Source: Combretum micranthum (taxonomy: Eukaryota; Streptophyta; Magnoliopsida; Myrtales; Combretaceae). Taken from it: DNA of 64,000 nucleotides. Positions 1 to 11,430 of this stretch are shown here, piece after piece. The position numbers and the translations under genes were made by a program. A model generated the notes under the pieces. The model was not told the origin of the DNA. It made no database searches and saw only the letters and a list, made by a program, of their open reading frames with translations. The DNA lies in the NCBI GenBank assembly GCA_024138025.1, contig JAMXBD010002258.1, positions 154,260 to 218,259 of the forward strand, in the 5' to 3' direction. Each line of letters starts with the position of its first letter. Within the stretch, counting starts at the first letter, position 1.

Positions 1-968
1 AAGCAAGTTGGCAATATAAACCATTTTGAATTATTTTGATAGTGGAATCCAATCATTTTGAAATGATTCAACCTAGTTCGGTTTCTTTTATTACAATTGT
101 ATTTATTTATTTTTTCTTTTCTTTTCTACCAATATTTTATTCATGGTTATTTTTTAAGCTTCTTTTTTATTTCCCCTCCCGGTGTTTGTAATTAAAGTGA
201 CTCTTTACTTCTGAATAATACCATATCCTAAAGAAATGCAATGCTTTTTACCCATTTCGTGAAGGATTGCATATCAAAAAATATAAATGCTATAATTAAT
301 AAAGCTAGAACTTTAAATTATATTCAATGACAATAAAGTAAGATACATTAATCACATAGAAGGTCGGTCGAGTAAGAGATGACATTTGATCATTGGACCT
401 ATAACTATTCATTCAATCAATCATCTAACTGTTAAAATAAATATAATAATTATAATATTAACTATTTTATTGGTGCGAACATGATTGGTATAATTTGAGT
501 CATTAAATGGCCAACGAGACCGGTTCCGTCAAAATTAACGATGGGATTGTAGAATTTCTCAAACTTTAATACAAAGTTTACTTATAAATTCATTTGCATA
601 TAAGTCAAAAAAAATTTTCCTTTTCTTAAGGCAACGTAGTTTACTTGGATTCAAAGTGATTTAGAAGGAGAAAGAAAGCCGTATGATAAAAAGGAAGGTA
701 TTTTATAATTCGGCTGAAAAGTGATTTGGAAGGGCAAATAAAGCCTTATTATGGAAAATGATATCCGCAATATACTTGGTGGAAGCATAAAGCAAGCACG
801 TCGATTAATATAACAAAGCCCCAAGAGCAGAACATTATTCATTACAAACATGACAATGGTTATTATTCACTGATAGATGACATAATTATTATATGTTGAA
901 TTTAAATTATTCAAACTCCACATATAGCTTCATCGATAGGGGCTGTCTCACGAGGAAGCGAGCATTTT
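1..968. other. 3' flank of Pin2-like copy 1 (duplicated locus DNA)
   Basis: Non-coding and AT-rich. The first 300 bases align by eye with 55180-55480 and 16480-16760: the same order of a T-rich block, a 'CATTTATGG'-like block and the 'AAAGAAATG...CCCATTT' block. This marks the stretch as the downstream flank of a Pin2-like gene copy in the minus orientation. The piece at 825-960 ('CCCCAAGAG', then 'CTCCACATATAGCTTCAT') matches the 3' region of the other copies. I see no gene here. Confidence 0.6.
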
Positions 969-1389
969 TCAATTACGGCGACGACAATGTTCTTTGTGCC
1001 CATCTCCGAAATGAAGCGTACAACCTTTGAAATATTGATCACACACATTATGAAATTTTCTCTATTTAGATATTTTATAACTATTTAATCACACCTATTA
1101 ATATGCTGCAAAATGTACATAGTTTTTGTTAATAAATACACAAGACACATGAAAGAGTTAAATATATACATATATATTTCTTCAATATAAAAAAAAAAAG
1201 AAAAAAAGAAGAAGTAAATATAACATTTTTACGTAGTTCAACAAACGAAAGCATGCATCAGTGCTGGAATCATCTTCCTAAATGCATACTAACCTTTATT
1301 TGTTTATTTATTTTTATGTCAAAGAGTGGATAATTGAACATACCATACACAAGGAAAAGAACCAAAAGAGCAGCTCGGTAGCTAGCCAT
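969..1389 (-). pseudogene. Pin2-like proteinase inhibitor relic, copy 1
   Basis: Exon 1 is clear at 1344-1389. It reads MASYRAALLVLFLVYG, a hydrophobic signal-peptide start, and stops at a GTATGT donor exactly where copy 5 does. Only the last third of exon 2 remains (969-1029, minus): the KGCTLH block, a degraded GDG loop, a final Cys in a run of Arg codons, and the stop. The part with the inhibitory loop and the first Cys pairs is missing; 1030-1230 is unrelated AT-rich DNA. Intron DNA at 1233-1295 ('TTCAACAAACGAAAGCATGCAT') recurs at 17887 and 30988. The family is inferred from the intact-looking copy at 56 kb. The copy cannot make an inhibitor. Confidence 0.6.
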
Positions 1390-1510
1390 GCTATCCTTTG
1401 TTTGTGGTTCAAGTATGTATTGATAAATATGGATGTGTAAGAACAAGAGACACACACATATATATAGTGTGAACTAGGTATGTGCTCTCTTCAACTCAAG
1501 GGGCTAGTTA
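1390..1510 (-). promoter_or_regulatory. Promoter block of Pin2-like copy 1
   Basis: On the minus strand a TATATATA box lies at about 1455-1467, some 65-80 bases before the ATG at 1389. Just upstream is a 'GAGCACATACCTAGTTCACAC' block. The same pair (box plus 'CCTAGTTCACAC'-type block) recurs at 37318-37375 and, more diverged, at 56685-56740, upstream of copies 4 and 5. Conservation next to dead coding regions probably reflects shared duplication rather than selection. Confidence 0.5.
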
Positions 1511-1850
1511 CTTTTACTCTTATGGTCCCACACATGCCTCAATGATTGATCAAATTCATTTTTGACAATATGAAACATCATAGAGTTTCATAACATACCG
1601 TAAAATTTAGTCTAGTCAAATGATATCATATAAAAATGTAAATAGCTAAAACAATGCAAGTGCTCACTACTTAGCTAATGTTTTATGAAATATACCCATA
1701 ACATAAGAATGAAATTGAGAAAATCCCAGTTTTGATATGGTCGATACTTATCTAATTAGCCCTACATGATTAGTTCCGCAATCATTAAAGAAAATTATTG
1801 AACTATATCACCTGCAATGTATCGTTAACTCATCAAATTTTATTCGGTTT
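1511..1850. other. 5' flank of Pin2-like copy 1
   Basis: Non-coding. It aligns with 37430-37690 and 56800-57000: the block 'TAGCTAATGTTT', then 'TTGATATGGTCGATACTTATC', then 'ATTAGTTCCGCA'. The homology resumes after the gypsy insertion of copy 4: 1782-1830 ('GAAAATTATTGAACTATATC') matches 43262-43310. This region is where the Athila element joins. Confidence 0.55.
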
Positions 1851-3605
1851 TGATAACATATATAAGATACCCTATTACTGATCCGTCTGAAATGTATAGA
1901 TAAATAAAGCACGGATTACTACCAGCAAGTATACTGGATCAAATTAAATAATATAGAAAAATGAGTCAAGTATTGTTCCTACAAGGAATTCTTATAATTA
2001 CTAAACCAGTATTAATTTAAACTAATATTTAGGCTATTGACTTTGAGATTTTATAATTATCTAATCTACTTCTAAAAATAGATGCTAAACAAGTATAAGA
2101 TGTGAGAATGAGATAGATATATTAAACAAAATGTGGGAAGAAGCAGAATCCATTCTAATCTTTACTAATCATATTGAAATTATATCATATGAATAGTTAA
2201 AATTATAGATATTTATATGAAATTGACAAAACCTAAAACTACAAGTTTTAGGAAACCACAAAATAATCTAATAGCTTCCACTAAATAAATTACTAATGGA
2301 ATCGAATTTACAATTATAAATCTCCCGATTTTACAATTGTCTAATATCCTAAATCAATTTCTCCTAATTCCTTAGTAAGAAATTAAATTAAAATATTGCA
2401 TGAATCATATGAGTCAATTTCTAAACTAGATTAAACTACACCACTTCCGCAATTGTTGTTTAATCTTATTTTATGAATTCTTATGAACCCTAATTCTTTT
2501 TCCGAATTATCAAGATTCTTATCAATCTAATTCCATACAGAAACAAGATAAATAATTAGAATTCAATACAAATATTCTAAAATTCTAACAACCCTATAAT
2601 ATAATTTCAACGATCATTTTAGCACAATTAGAACTTCATCTCTTCCCACAAATAAGATTTAGTTGTTCATGAATAATTCAACAATCAGATAAGAAAATGC
2701 AAATGATATCATATTAAACAATAAATCAAACAAAAGAATTGCATAAGAAATAGATTAGAAATCACCAATTCAATTGTTTAGATCTTCACTTGCAAAATCT
2801 TGTCAAGACAAAGCTTCAATCTCTCAAATTCTCTCAAAATATCACAAGGGAATTTTTAACTCTATTTTCGTGTGTGTTCTCCTATGAAGAAAACCTATCC
2901 TTATATAGAAGAAAATTCAAACTCTTTAATTGCAAAATCTTGCAGTTACAACATTGTACGCCGGCAGTTACACATCCAACGCCGGTGGCGTATAGATGAC
3001 GTACATGTGATAAGTCAGTGAACACTGGCAGTGTTAACTTCGGCCTTAAATTTTAGCCTTCTGTAGATGAGTTACGCCATTTGAAAGCCGGCGGCATACC
3101 GCTTGATTTACCCAGCGTAAGTTGAAGGCCGTGTTGTTGATAATAAAGGCTGGCAGCTTTGACAACGGCCTTAATTATTTCAATTCTATGCATAATGAAA
3201 GCCGTCTCAACGCCGGCGGCTTTAAATCCCAGAAAGCCGGCATTTGATGAATTTGCAGATGCTTGCTTTCATTCCTTTACACTGGCAGTGTTAAGCCAAC
3301 CTTTGTTGTTGTTTGCTCTTCCACATCCTACACCGCCTCAAGGCTGGCGGCGTAGAGGCGGCCTTTAGGTTATTGAGTTCTAAGCTGGCACTACGCCGGC
3401 GGCTTTGACTTAAGAGAAGCCGGCGTACCCCCTGAATTTTCCTTTTCTCAATTCAGTTATGCTTGTTTTACATTCTTTTACTCAATTTAAACCTGAAACA
3501 TGAATTTAATCAAAACAAGTATCTATTCAATCAATTTTTACAGAATTTAAGATAGGTTTATTCAAATTGCACATAGAAAAAGTTGTATAAAATATGATCT
3601 TATCA
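1851..3605 (-). repeat. 3' LTR of the Athila-type element
   Basis: The boundaries are TGATAA at 1851 and TTATCA at 3605, a 6-base terminal inverted repeat with TG...CA ends. On the plus strand the right end is followed at once by a pyrimidine run (3606-3620), which is the polypurine tract when read on the minus strand; this fixes it as the 3' LTR. A TATATAAG box lies at 2900-2907 (minus). A GC-rich GCCGGC/CGGCGGC module occupies 2955-3440, directly upstream of that box. The block at 1910-2000 ('AGCAAGTATACTGGATC', 'AGTATTGTTCCTACAAGGA') resembles the conserved U5 end of Athila LTRs. About 1755 bp. There is no partner LTR in the window, so no age can be estimated. Confidence 0.75.
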
Positions 3606-5055
3606 ACTTCCCCCACTTGAACTTTTGCTTGTCCTCAAGCAAAATAATGAAGAACAAAATTATTGAAATCTCTCATAGATAGTACAATTTTGCTAATTTA
3701 AGCACAATTTCCTTAACTTGCTTTTCTTGTATCTATTGCTCTAACCACACTAGTTTCTTGTAATTAGGGTACTATAATCAAAATTGAAGAGTTAATCCAA
3801 ACAAAACAAGTTTTAATCTCAATTTTTAACAAAAAACATTCTATTCAAAAAGCAAATACACAATCCACTAAGGAAAAATACTCATTTAAACTTCATTGGA
3901 CTTTTAGCTTATATATACTCTCAGTAACATCAAATGAAAGCATGTGGTATCTACTTTTTCCTTAGATTTTTTTCCTTCTTTATTATAAGTCTCCTTTTAT
4001 TTGCATATTTGCATTCATTTTTTTCTTTTATTTTTCAAGCACTTATTTTCTTTTTGGGAGGTTTTTGCCTCCATCTTTTTGCTTTTCAAAGTTCATAATT
4101 TGAACTTTTGCCTTTTTCCCTTCTCGTTATAGTGAGTTCATTGAGTTGGCACATCCCAAGCTCATCACCTAAGTGACAGGTTTCAAAATACCCCTAAGAA
4201 CTCTTTCTCACTTTAACATTCAAGTTCAGATACTCATAACTCAAATTTTTAAGTCAGAGGAGTAGTGGCTATGCTTGTTTCTTTCTTTTTGAATGAAATA
4301 ACAAATCAAAGACTTATTTTTATAAAGGATCACTAAGTTTAAAAGTTTCTTCTACCTCTTTCACTAAATGTTATAATTCAAAGAGTATATACAAACTAAA
4401 ATTTCCTAGAAGTAAACCTGTTTATTTTTCACAAAGGATTTGACTAGCTCTTAAATTTCCAATTCCAAAGTTAAAACTAAAGTAAACTTGTTCGTTAAGG
4501 ATTTTACAACTCAATTTCAACTTAGTAAACCAATCACAATAGTAGGTGAGTAAGATACTTTTTCAAGTTAATTTCATTGCTTTCAGTCTTTACTTTGTAC
4601 TATCTCCAATTTTCAAGAGATTTTTGAAAAAATTTTGGTAGAATTTCCATAATTTGCTTTCAAACCAAAAATATAAGGTGGGTATTGATCAATCCTGCAA
4701 ATTTCAAATATAAATAACAGCAATTCAGACAACAGATCATATTCACAACTTCAATTCAGCACTTCATTCAATTTATCCATTCCCCCACACTTCAACTAAA
4801 CAGTGTCCTCACTGTTTTGTGGCAAATTAAATTATAGGAAAGGAATAGGAGAAAGAAATTGATACTTCCCTGACTTCATTTGTTTCAAAGTCATCAAAAT
4901 TGCATTGCAAGAGAGAATTTTTGCTTTGCTTGCTTTCCTGTAGTTACTACAAAAGAAAAAAAAAAGAAAAATAAAAGCAGAAATAAAGGAGTCTACCTAC
5001 AGAAACTTGGGTGCTTAAAATAAGTACAGGCCAATCAAATAAAACATAAATAAGA
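3606..5055 (-). other. Athila 3' non-coding spacer with polypurine tract
   Basis: This lies between the env-like ORF and the 3' LTR. The polypurine tract is at 3606-3620 (minus reading AAGTGGGGGAAGT, then TGATAA). The rest is A/T-rich with long purine or pyrimidine runs and no coding signal. A second 'CCCCCACACTTCAACT' block at 4784-4800 echoes the tract. Long non-coding spacers on either side of the extra ORF are usual in Athila elements. Confidence 0.6.
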
Positions 5056-6358
5056 TCAAATTAGAGCTAGCAGGGTTTCTAGCTCTGGCCCTGGACTAAA
5101 TCTGCTGGTGTGCTCAGGACTATGTCTCTGAGTATCTCCTGGGCTGGCTATGTGTGTGCTCTGAACTGAGTCTAGTGTGTGCTCTGAACTATGCCTAGAC
5201 TCAGTAGAAGTCTCATAGGTCATCTCAGCCCCTGTTTCTGGGTTCAAGCAGCAGATTGTAGTCTTCACTGCTTCAAAAATAGTCTTTCTGAACTTCTTGT
5301 TTTTCTTCCTCTTCTTTCTTGTCTATCTCTGAGCTCCTGATTTTGCTTCTTCAATTCCTGAACATCCAGCCTAAGCTGGTCCATATCATATGCAGAAGAA
5401 GTACCTGCAGGAGGAGGAGGAGCATGAAGATGGTATATCAGTTGGAATATCACCAGGAAAGATATCCTGGAATTCAAGCTCTTCAAAGCTGATGGCTGAA
5501 CTCCTCTGGGGTTTTTAAGTAATCCCCAGCCTCTGAAAGGTATTGAAGAGATTTTCTTGCTTTCCACAATCTCATCTCCTTCTGGCTCCTCAAAAATCCC
5601 CATACCCTTTAATAATCTAGTAATATATCCCTCATAAAACAGTAGATTTGTCTTGGTAGCTTCAGCCTGTCTGTACATAAAGCTAGCCACCTCGACACCC
5701 AGATCCATCTCGTAGCCTCTAATAAAGCTGTACAGATAGAACATATCAAAAGTAGTCACTTTGCTGTGACTAGTCTTCTTGCAACACAATGTATGTGCAA
5801 GGATGTGGTGAAAAAGTTTGTGCTTTACTCTCTGAAATTTGGTGGCTAAAGACTTAGATGGAATGTAGGTGTCTGTCAGGGGATGAATCAAGTGAAGCCA
5901 ATAACTTTCTACAGTCTCCCTATTTCCTTCTTCTTCAGGCCATTTGTTAGGGAGCATAGAATTTTCTTCATCTTCATCATACAAACCCAAAATTTTTCCC
6001 ATTCTTTTTAATACCACCTCTCTGGTTATTCCATAAGCCTGAAAAATAAAGGTGGTTTCTTCTCTGTTTGGATGATAATGAAGAGTAGACAGGACTTCCA
6101 ATGTAAGATTCTTGTAGGCTGGCTCTCTCAGATCAAACAGCCTAACTCAAGCCTGATCCTGAATCAACTCCTGGATTCTTTCTTGCAAACCATACTCCTC
6201 CAATAACCTTCAATCCATATGCTGACTGTTTAAGAAAACCATCTTCATTAATCTCTTTTTTCTGTTCTTGGCAAATTGTTGACTAGACAACAAATTTCTA
6301 GTTTGAGTGCTTGAAGTGGAAGTGTCAGTAATCCTTTGCTTTTTCCTTGGTGCCATTC
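5056..6358 (-). pseudogene. Athila env-like / 'putative plant transposon protein' ORF, broken
   Basis: The protein begins MAPRKKQRITDTSTSSTQTR at 6356, a basic start typical of the extra ORF downstream of pol in Athila elements. Reading continues with frame breaks near 6190-6215. The best preserved block is 5265-6101: it has a LTLEVLSTL-like start, a FIFQAYGITREVVL segment, the 'MLPNKWPEEE' motif and helical segments ending in LLKGMGIFEEPEGDE. It then has a Pro-rich stretch (HAPPPPAG) and a charged heptad region (DQLRLDVQELKKQNQELRDR) that should form a coiled coil. The tail changes frame at 5265 into a Ser/Thr/His-rich end (5056-5268). I see no signal peptide or strong membrane helix in the preserved part, so 'env-like' is positional. 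Its role is unknown. Confidence 0.7.
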
Positions 6359-7206
6359 CTAAGATATAGATTAAAATTAACATAAAGAATTCACCACTCA
6401 AAATACATATCACTATTAGAATTGCAACTAAAACCAATATCTAATATTATTATACTAATTAAATATTTTTTTTTATTTATTTATTATTTTTATTTTATTT
6501 TATTTTTTTAGAATTCAGATAAATCTTAGCACAATTCTAATTTTACTAATCCTAGAATAATTGGGTTGAATATACTTCAAAATATATACCTAATACTAGT
6601 GATAACATGAATCAAAATCCTAGGTATATTAGACAATGAACACATGACATGAAATTTGAATTGGTAGATGTACACTTGCAACTTCAGATTCAAGGCTGGC
6701 AGCCTAGGCTTGCCAGCTCAGAAATGACCGTTGGAAATTCAAAGTTCACAGAAACAATTTTTAAGCCGTGATTTTCAAAATCTTTTGTTAACAAAATGTT
6801 TTCAAAGCTTAAAAACTCAATCTCAACAGAAACAATTTCGAATTTCTCAGTTCAATGGGGCAAAATCATAATGAAACAACATAATCAATTAATGAAATCC
6901 ATATTCTAACAGCATAATCTAAATCCCCAAATTTTATTGAAAATTTTCAAAACCACTTTTTCAAACCCTAAGTCACGCATTCATCAATTCTCCATAATTT
7001 CAATGCATCAACAGAAATCAACATTGAATCAGTTCATGATCAAGCTCAAACTCTCATCGAAATATTCAATCTATCCAACCCATTCAATCTAATCCGAAAT
7101 TTGTCAAATCCAGCATAAATCTAATACAATTCATCTAATCTCAGTCTAAACCCTATTCAAAGGAATAACGCTTGATAAAAAAAAAGTAGAGTGAAGAAGA
7201 ACTTAC
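6359..7206 (-). other. Predicted intron before the env-like ORF
   Basis: On the minus strand a consensus donor (CAA|GTAAGTTC) sits at 7206 and an AG acceptor at 6360-6359, two bases before the ATG of the env-like ORF. The 848 bases between are AT-rich, have no open frame, and carry a T-rich stretch near 6455-6510. The polypyrimidine tract before the acceptor is weak (TTTTAATCTATATCTTAG). This is a prediction from signals only. An alternative is plain untranslated spacer. Confidence 0.4.
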
Positions 7207-7320
7207 TTGATTGGAAACCAACTAGCCCACGAGTGATTGAGAGAATATGTAATGAGAGTGAGGAAGTAAGAGAGAAAGGAATGAAGGAAAAATGGAAAAC
7301 TGAAACCTGTTTATAGCAGA
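7207..7320 (-). promoter_or_regulatory. Internal TATA box and CT-rich leader in the Athila element
   Basis: On the minus strand CTGCTATAAACAGG (TATAAAC at 7309-7315) is followed by a CT-rich, ATG-poor leader of about 95 bases ending at the GTAAGT donor. The layout (TATA, pyrimidine-rich leader, donor) is that of a plant pol II promoter with a spliced 5' UTR. It points at the env-like ORF. Just upstream lies a GC-rich GCCGGC module like the one upstream of the LTR's TATA box. Confidence 0.45.
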
Positions 7321-7820
7321 TCTGCAGACATACGCCGTCAATTCTGTCGACTACGTCGGCGGCGTAGATGCCGGCTTACTACAATTAAGGGTCTGTTTGG
7401 ATTGTCTATTTTTTATCTGTATCTGTATCTTTTTTAAAATGATATGTGTAAATATATCTGATTTGTATCTAAATTTTATCTAAATTTGTTCTATTTGATC
7501 TTTTGATGAGAACTGTCAACTTTTTTTTTTTATCTATATCTATTTCTTGATAAATAATTTGTTAGAAAAAAGTTTGAAAAAGTGTCTGTATCTGCCGGAA
7601 AAAGCCAAAACAAACAGACCCTAAAATTCATGCCGAGAGCAAATGGTCGGCGGCTTTCCAATTTACACCGCCGGCGTTGAAAACTCTAACACGGCGTTCA
7701 CCTACTTCCAAAAGTCTTCTTTTGACTTTTACGCCGGCTTAATGCTGGCGGTGTAAATAGGTATTATGCCGGCTTTTCCTTGATTTCCAACAATAGCTTA
7801 AGGCTGGAAGCCTAGTGCTG
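7321..7820 (-). repeat. GC-rich GCCGGC/CGGCGGC module (internal copy)
   Basis: Repeated short motifs such as ACGCCGG, GCCGGCTT, TCGGCGGCGTAG and CACCGCCGGCGTTG, spaced at tens of bases, stand out from the AT-rich surroundings. The module is split by a Tourist-like MITE at 7389-7621. Equivalent modules are at 2955-3440, 21430-21650 and 44620-45110. Confidence 0.6.
7389..7621. mobile_element. Tourist-like (PIF/Harbinger) MITE
   Basis: The ends are GGGTCTGTTTGGATT on the left and, reverse-complemented, GGGTCTGTTTGTTTT on the right. The element is flanked on both sides by TAA (7386-7388 and 7622-7624), the 3-base target duplication of the PIF/Harbinger superfamily. It is 233 bp with no coding capacity; inside are TATCTGTATCT-type repeats. 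A diverged relative is at 34394-34606. It inserted into the Athila GC-rich module. Confidence 0.85.
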
Positions 7821-7821
7821 A

Positions 7822-8139
7822 CGTACACCTACTTCCCTTTTTTTTTTTTGTAGCCCTAATTAAAATAGTACTCTAATTTTAGAATATTTACCTTAAATTC
7901 TTTTAGAGCTTTTGACAATTTGTCCAAATGCTTCTCATTTTTCTCCTTGAAAGATAAAATCTTCTCCTGTCTGTTAAAATCTCAAATTTCCATCTAGCTT
8001 GGCCTGTATAAACTAAAAACAAAGTTAGTAAAAACAAAAGACAAAAATTCTACTATGAAGTTAAACATGGGTTGCCTCCCAACAAGCGCTTGGTTTAGAG
8101 TTGCTTAGCCCGACTTTTCCAATTCTTTTCAAGGTTCCT
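7822..8139 (-). other. Athila spacer downstream of pol
   Basis: Non-coding. It includes the block at 8067-8100 (minus AAGCGCTTGTTGGGAGGCAAC), which commonly follows the integrase end in Athila elements. No gene seen. Confidence 0.4.
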
Positions 8140-11100
8140 TCAGATTAATCACAGTGGAAGCACTATCATGGTTTTCCCCGTCATAAAAATGTTGAAGTAA
8201 TTTCCCATTCACTTTAAAAGTCCTATTAGTATCAGTTTTCACTTCTATAGCACCAAAAGGGGAAACACTTACAATCCCAAACGGTCAGGATCATCTTGAC
8301 CTCAATTTTCCTGGAAACAATTTCAAGCGAGAGTTATAAAGTAAAACCTTTTATCCGGGCAAAAACTCTGTCTTGATAATGTTTCTATCATGCCAATTCT
8401 TTGCTTGTTCTTTGTAGATATGAGAATTCTCATAAGCTTCATTCCTCCACTCATCCAATTGATTCAATTGAAATAATCTTTTCTCACCTGCAGCTTTTTC
8501 ATCAAAATTAAGGAATTTAGTGGCCCAATAGGCCTTGTGGGCAAGTTCTACAGGAAGATGACATGATTTACCAAAAACAATCATATAAGGAGACATACCA
8601 ATAGGGGTTTTAAAAGCAGTTCTATAAGCCTATAATGCATCATCTAGTTTTAAAGACCAATCTTTTCTAGATGTATTGACAGTTTTTTCCAAAATTCTTT
8701 TTATCTCCCTATTACATACCTCAACTTGTCCACTTGTTTGTGGATGATAGGGGGTAGCAATTTTATGTGTAACACCATAATTTTACAAAAGTTTTTCAAA
8801 TTGCTTGTTACAAAAATGTGACCCTCCATCACTAATTATAGCTCTAGGCACCCCAAATCTGGTAAAAATATTCTTTTTCAAAAATTTCAAACTACTCGGG
8901 CATCATTTGTTTGTAAAGCAACAGCTTCCACCCATTTAGAAACATAATCGACTGCCACAAGTATATATTTATTTGAAAAAGATGAAGGGAAAGGACCCAT
9001 GAAGTCAATTCCCCACCATCAAAAAGCTCAATTACCAGTATATTGTTTTATGGTAATTCATGTTTCTTTGATATGTTACCAGTTCTTTGACATTGAGCAC
9101 ATGACACTATGTATTTCCAGCAATCACGAAATAAATTAGGCCAATAAAATCCAGATGATAAGACCTTAGCTGCAGTCCTTTGAAGACCAAAATGACCTCC
9201 TGCTTCTTTTGAATGACAATGCTCAATAATATTAAGCTGTTTAGATTCAGGCACACAACGTCTAATTACTTGATCAACACATTTTTTGAATGAATACGGT
9301 TCATCCCAAAAGTAACTTTTCACATCATGCAAAAACTTTTTCTTTTGTTGATAAGATAAACCATATGGAATGATTTTGCTAACCAAGTAATTAACATAAT
9401 CAGCATACAAAGGCAAATTTAGAATTTCTACTACATGCAATTGTTCATCAGGAAACTTTTCATTGATAGGAATATCTAAACTATCAGATTCTAGTCTAGA
9501 TAAATGATCAGCAATCACATTCTCAGTTCCCTTCTTATCCTTAATCTCAAGATCAAATTCTTGCAGCAACAATATCCATCTAATCAACCTTGGCTTTGCA
9601 TCAGCTTTAGCAAATAAGTATTTCAAAGCAGCATGATCAGTATATACTATGACTTTAGATCCTATAGATAAGGTCTAAACTTATCACAAGCAAATATAAC
9701 AGCAAGAAGTTCCTTCTTAGTTGTGGCATAGTTTCTTTGAGCCTCATTCAAAGTCCGACTAGCATAGTATATAACATGAAACAACTTACCTCTTCTCTGA
9801 TCCAATACTGCTCCTACAACAAAGTCGCTGGCATCACACATAAGTTCAAATGGCAGCTCCCAATCAGGTGCAATAATCACTGGTGTAGATGTGAGCTTTT
9901 CCTTTAATAAGTTAAGTGCCTGCAAACACTTGTCATCAAAATTAAACACTGTATCTTTTTCAAGAAGATTGTAAAGGGGTTTAGAAATTTTAGAGAAATC
10001 TTTAATAAATCTCCTATAAAAACCAGCATGTCCTACAAAACTTCTAACTCCCTTAATAGTGGTAGGTGGTGGCAATTTCTCTATGATCTCAATTTTGGCC
10101 TTTATCAACTTCAATTCCTCTCACTGAAACTTTATGACCCAAAACAATCCCTTCTCTTACCGTGAAATGACATTTTTCCCAGTTTAAAATCAAATTTGTT
10201 TCTTTGCATCTTTGAAGAACACAAGCTAAGTTTTCTAAACATGCTTCAAAAGACTTTCCAAAAAAAGAAAAATCATCCATAAAGATTTCAATAAAATTTT
10301 CAAGCATGTCAGAAAAGATAGCCATCATACACCTTTGAAAAGTAGCAGGTGCATTGCAAAGACCAAAGGGCATCCTCCTAAAGGCAAAAGTGCCATAAGG
10401 ACAAGTGAAAGTGGTTTTTTTCTTGGTCATCAGGAGCTATAGAAATTTGATTATAACCAAAATAACCATCTAAAAAGCAATAATAATCATGCCCTGCAAG
10501 TTTTTCCAACATTTGATCAATGAAAGGAAGGGAAAATGATCTTTTCTGGTGGCATCATTAACTTTCTATAATCAATACAAACTCTCCACCCGTCACAGTA
10601 CGAGTAGGAATCAAGTCATTTTCTTCATTTTTTACTATAGTCATACCACCTTTCTTTGGTACAACTTGAACTGGACTGACCCACTTACTATCAGAGATAG
10701 GATAGATAATACCTGCATCAAGTAATTTTAGAACTTCCTTTTTTACTACCTCCTTGAGTGTTGTTAAGTCTCCTCTGTGGTTGAATTGTAGGTTTGTACT
10801 CAGCTTCCATCAAAATTTTGTGAGTGCAAATCATAGGGCTAATTCCCTTGATATCAGCAATAGTCCAACCAATTGCTTCTTTATGCTTCCTTAGAACTCC
10901 AAGCAACTACTGCTCTTGTTCACCTGTCAAATAAGATGAAACAATTATTGGCAAGGTATCTCCAGTTCCTAGAAAAGCATATTTTATATGAGTAGAAAGG
11001 GGTTTAAGCTCAAGATTTGGTGGCTGTATCAATGATGGTAATGGCTTGCTTTCACTAGTGCCGAGCTCTTCATAGTATCTTCCTTTGATTTGGTGCACAT

Positions 11101-11430
11101 GTTCACTTTCTTGCTCTTCATCACTCCATTCATCAAGATCCTTAAGAACAGACTCCATAGTTTCTACACCTGCTTTTCTTCTATAGACTCAGAAATAAGC
11201 TCATCAAGAATATTGATAGTGTAACAGGCCTTTCTATCATCAAATTGTTTCATTGCATTATACACATTGAAAGTTACCTAATCATTTTCAACCCTTAAAG
11301 TGAGCTTACCTTGTTCCACATTAATTAATGCTTTACCTGTTGCAAGGAACGGCCTGCCAAGAATCATTGGAACTTCTCTATCCTCATCCATTTCCAAGAC
11401 TATGAAGTCTACAAGAATCATGAGGATTCA
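8140..11430 (-). pseudogene. Athila-type Ty3/gypsy pol relic (PR-RT-RH-IN)
   Basis: The minus strand shows the gypsy pol order. The protease end is at 11160-11410 (FIVLEMDEDREVPMILGRPF, then a stop in the following block). RT begins at 10718-10906 (AIGWTIADIKGISP). The RT palm is at 10089-10430, with PYGTFAFRRMPFGLCNAP and the catalytic FMDD box. The RT end and RNase H are at 9662-10114 (FELMCDASDFVVGAVL, YASRTLNEAQ). The integrase HHCC finger is near 9050-9240 ([12 protein letters not shown] ... CAQCQRTGN). The integrase core is badly broken at 8600-9048, with the [14 protein letters not shown] box at about 8715-8750. Integrase C-terminal pieces are at 8351-8596 and down to 8140 (LYNSRLKLFPGKLRSR, FKVNGKLLQHFYDG). 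Stops and frameshifts occur throughout. Gag, the primer site and the 5' LTR are absent; homology ends near 11430. The lineage call rests on these motifs plus the downstream extra ORF. Confidence 0.85.

Noticed and set aside
5056..6101. A true viral-type envelope protein
   Set aside because: No signal peptide, furin-like site or clear membrane anchor is visible. The 'env-like' name is used only for its place after pol.
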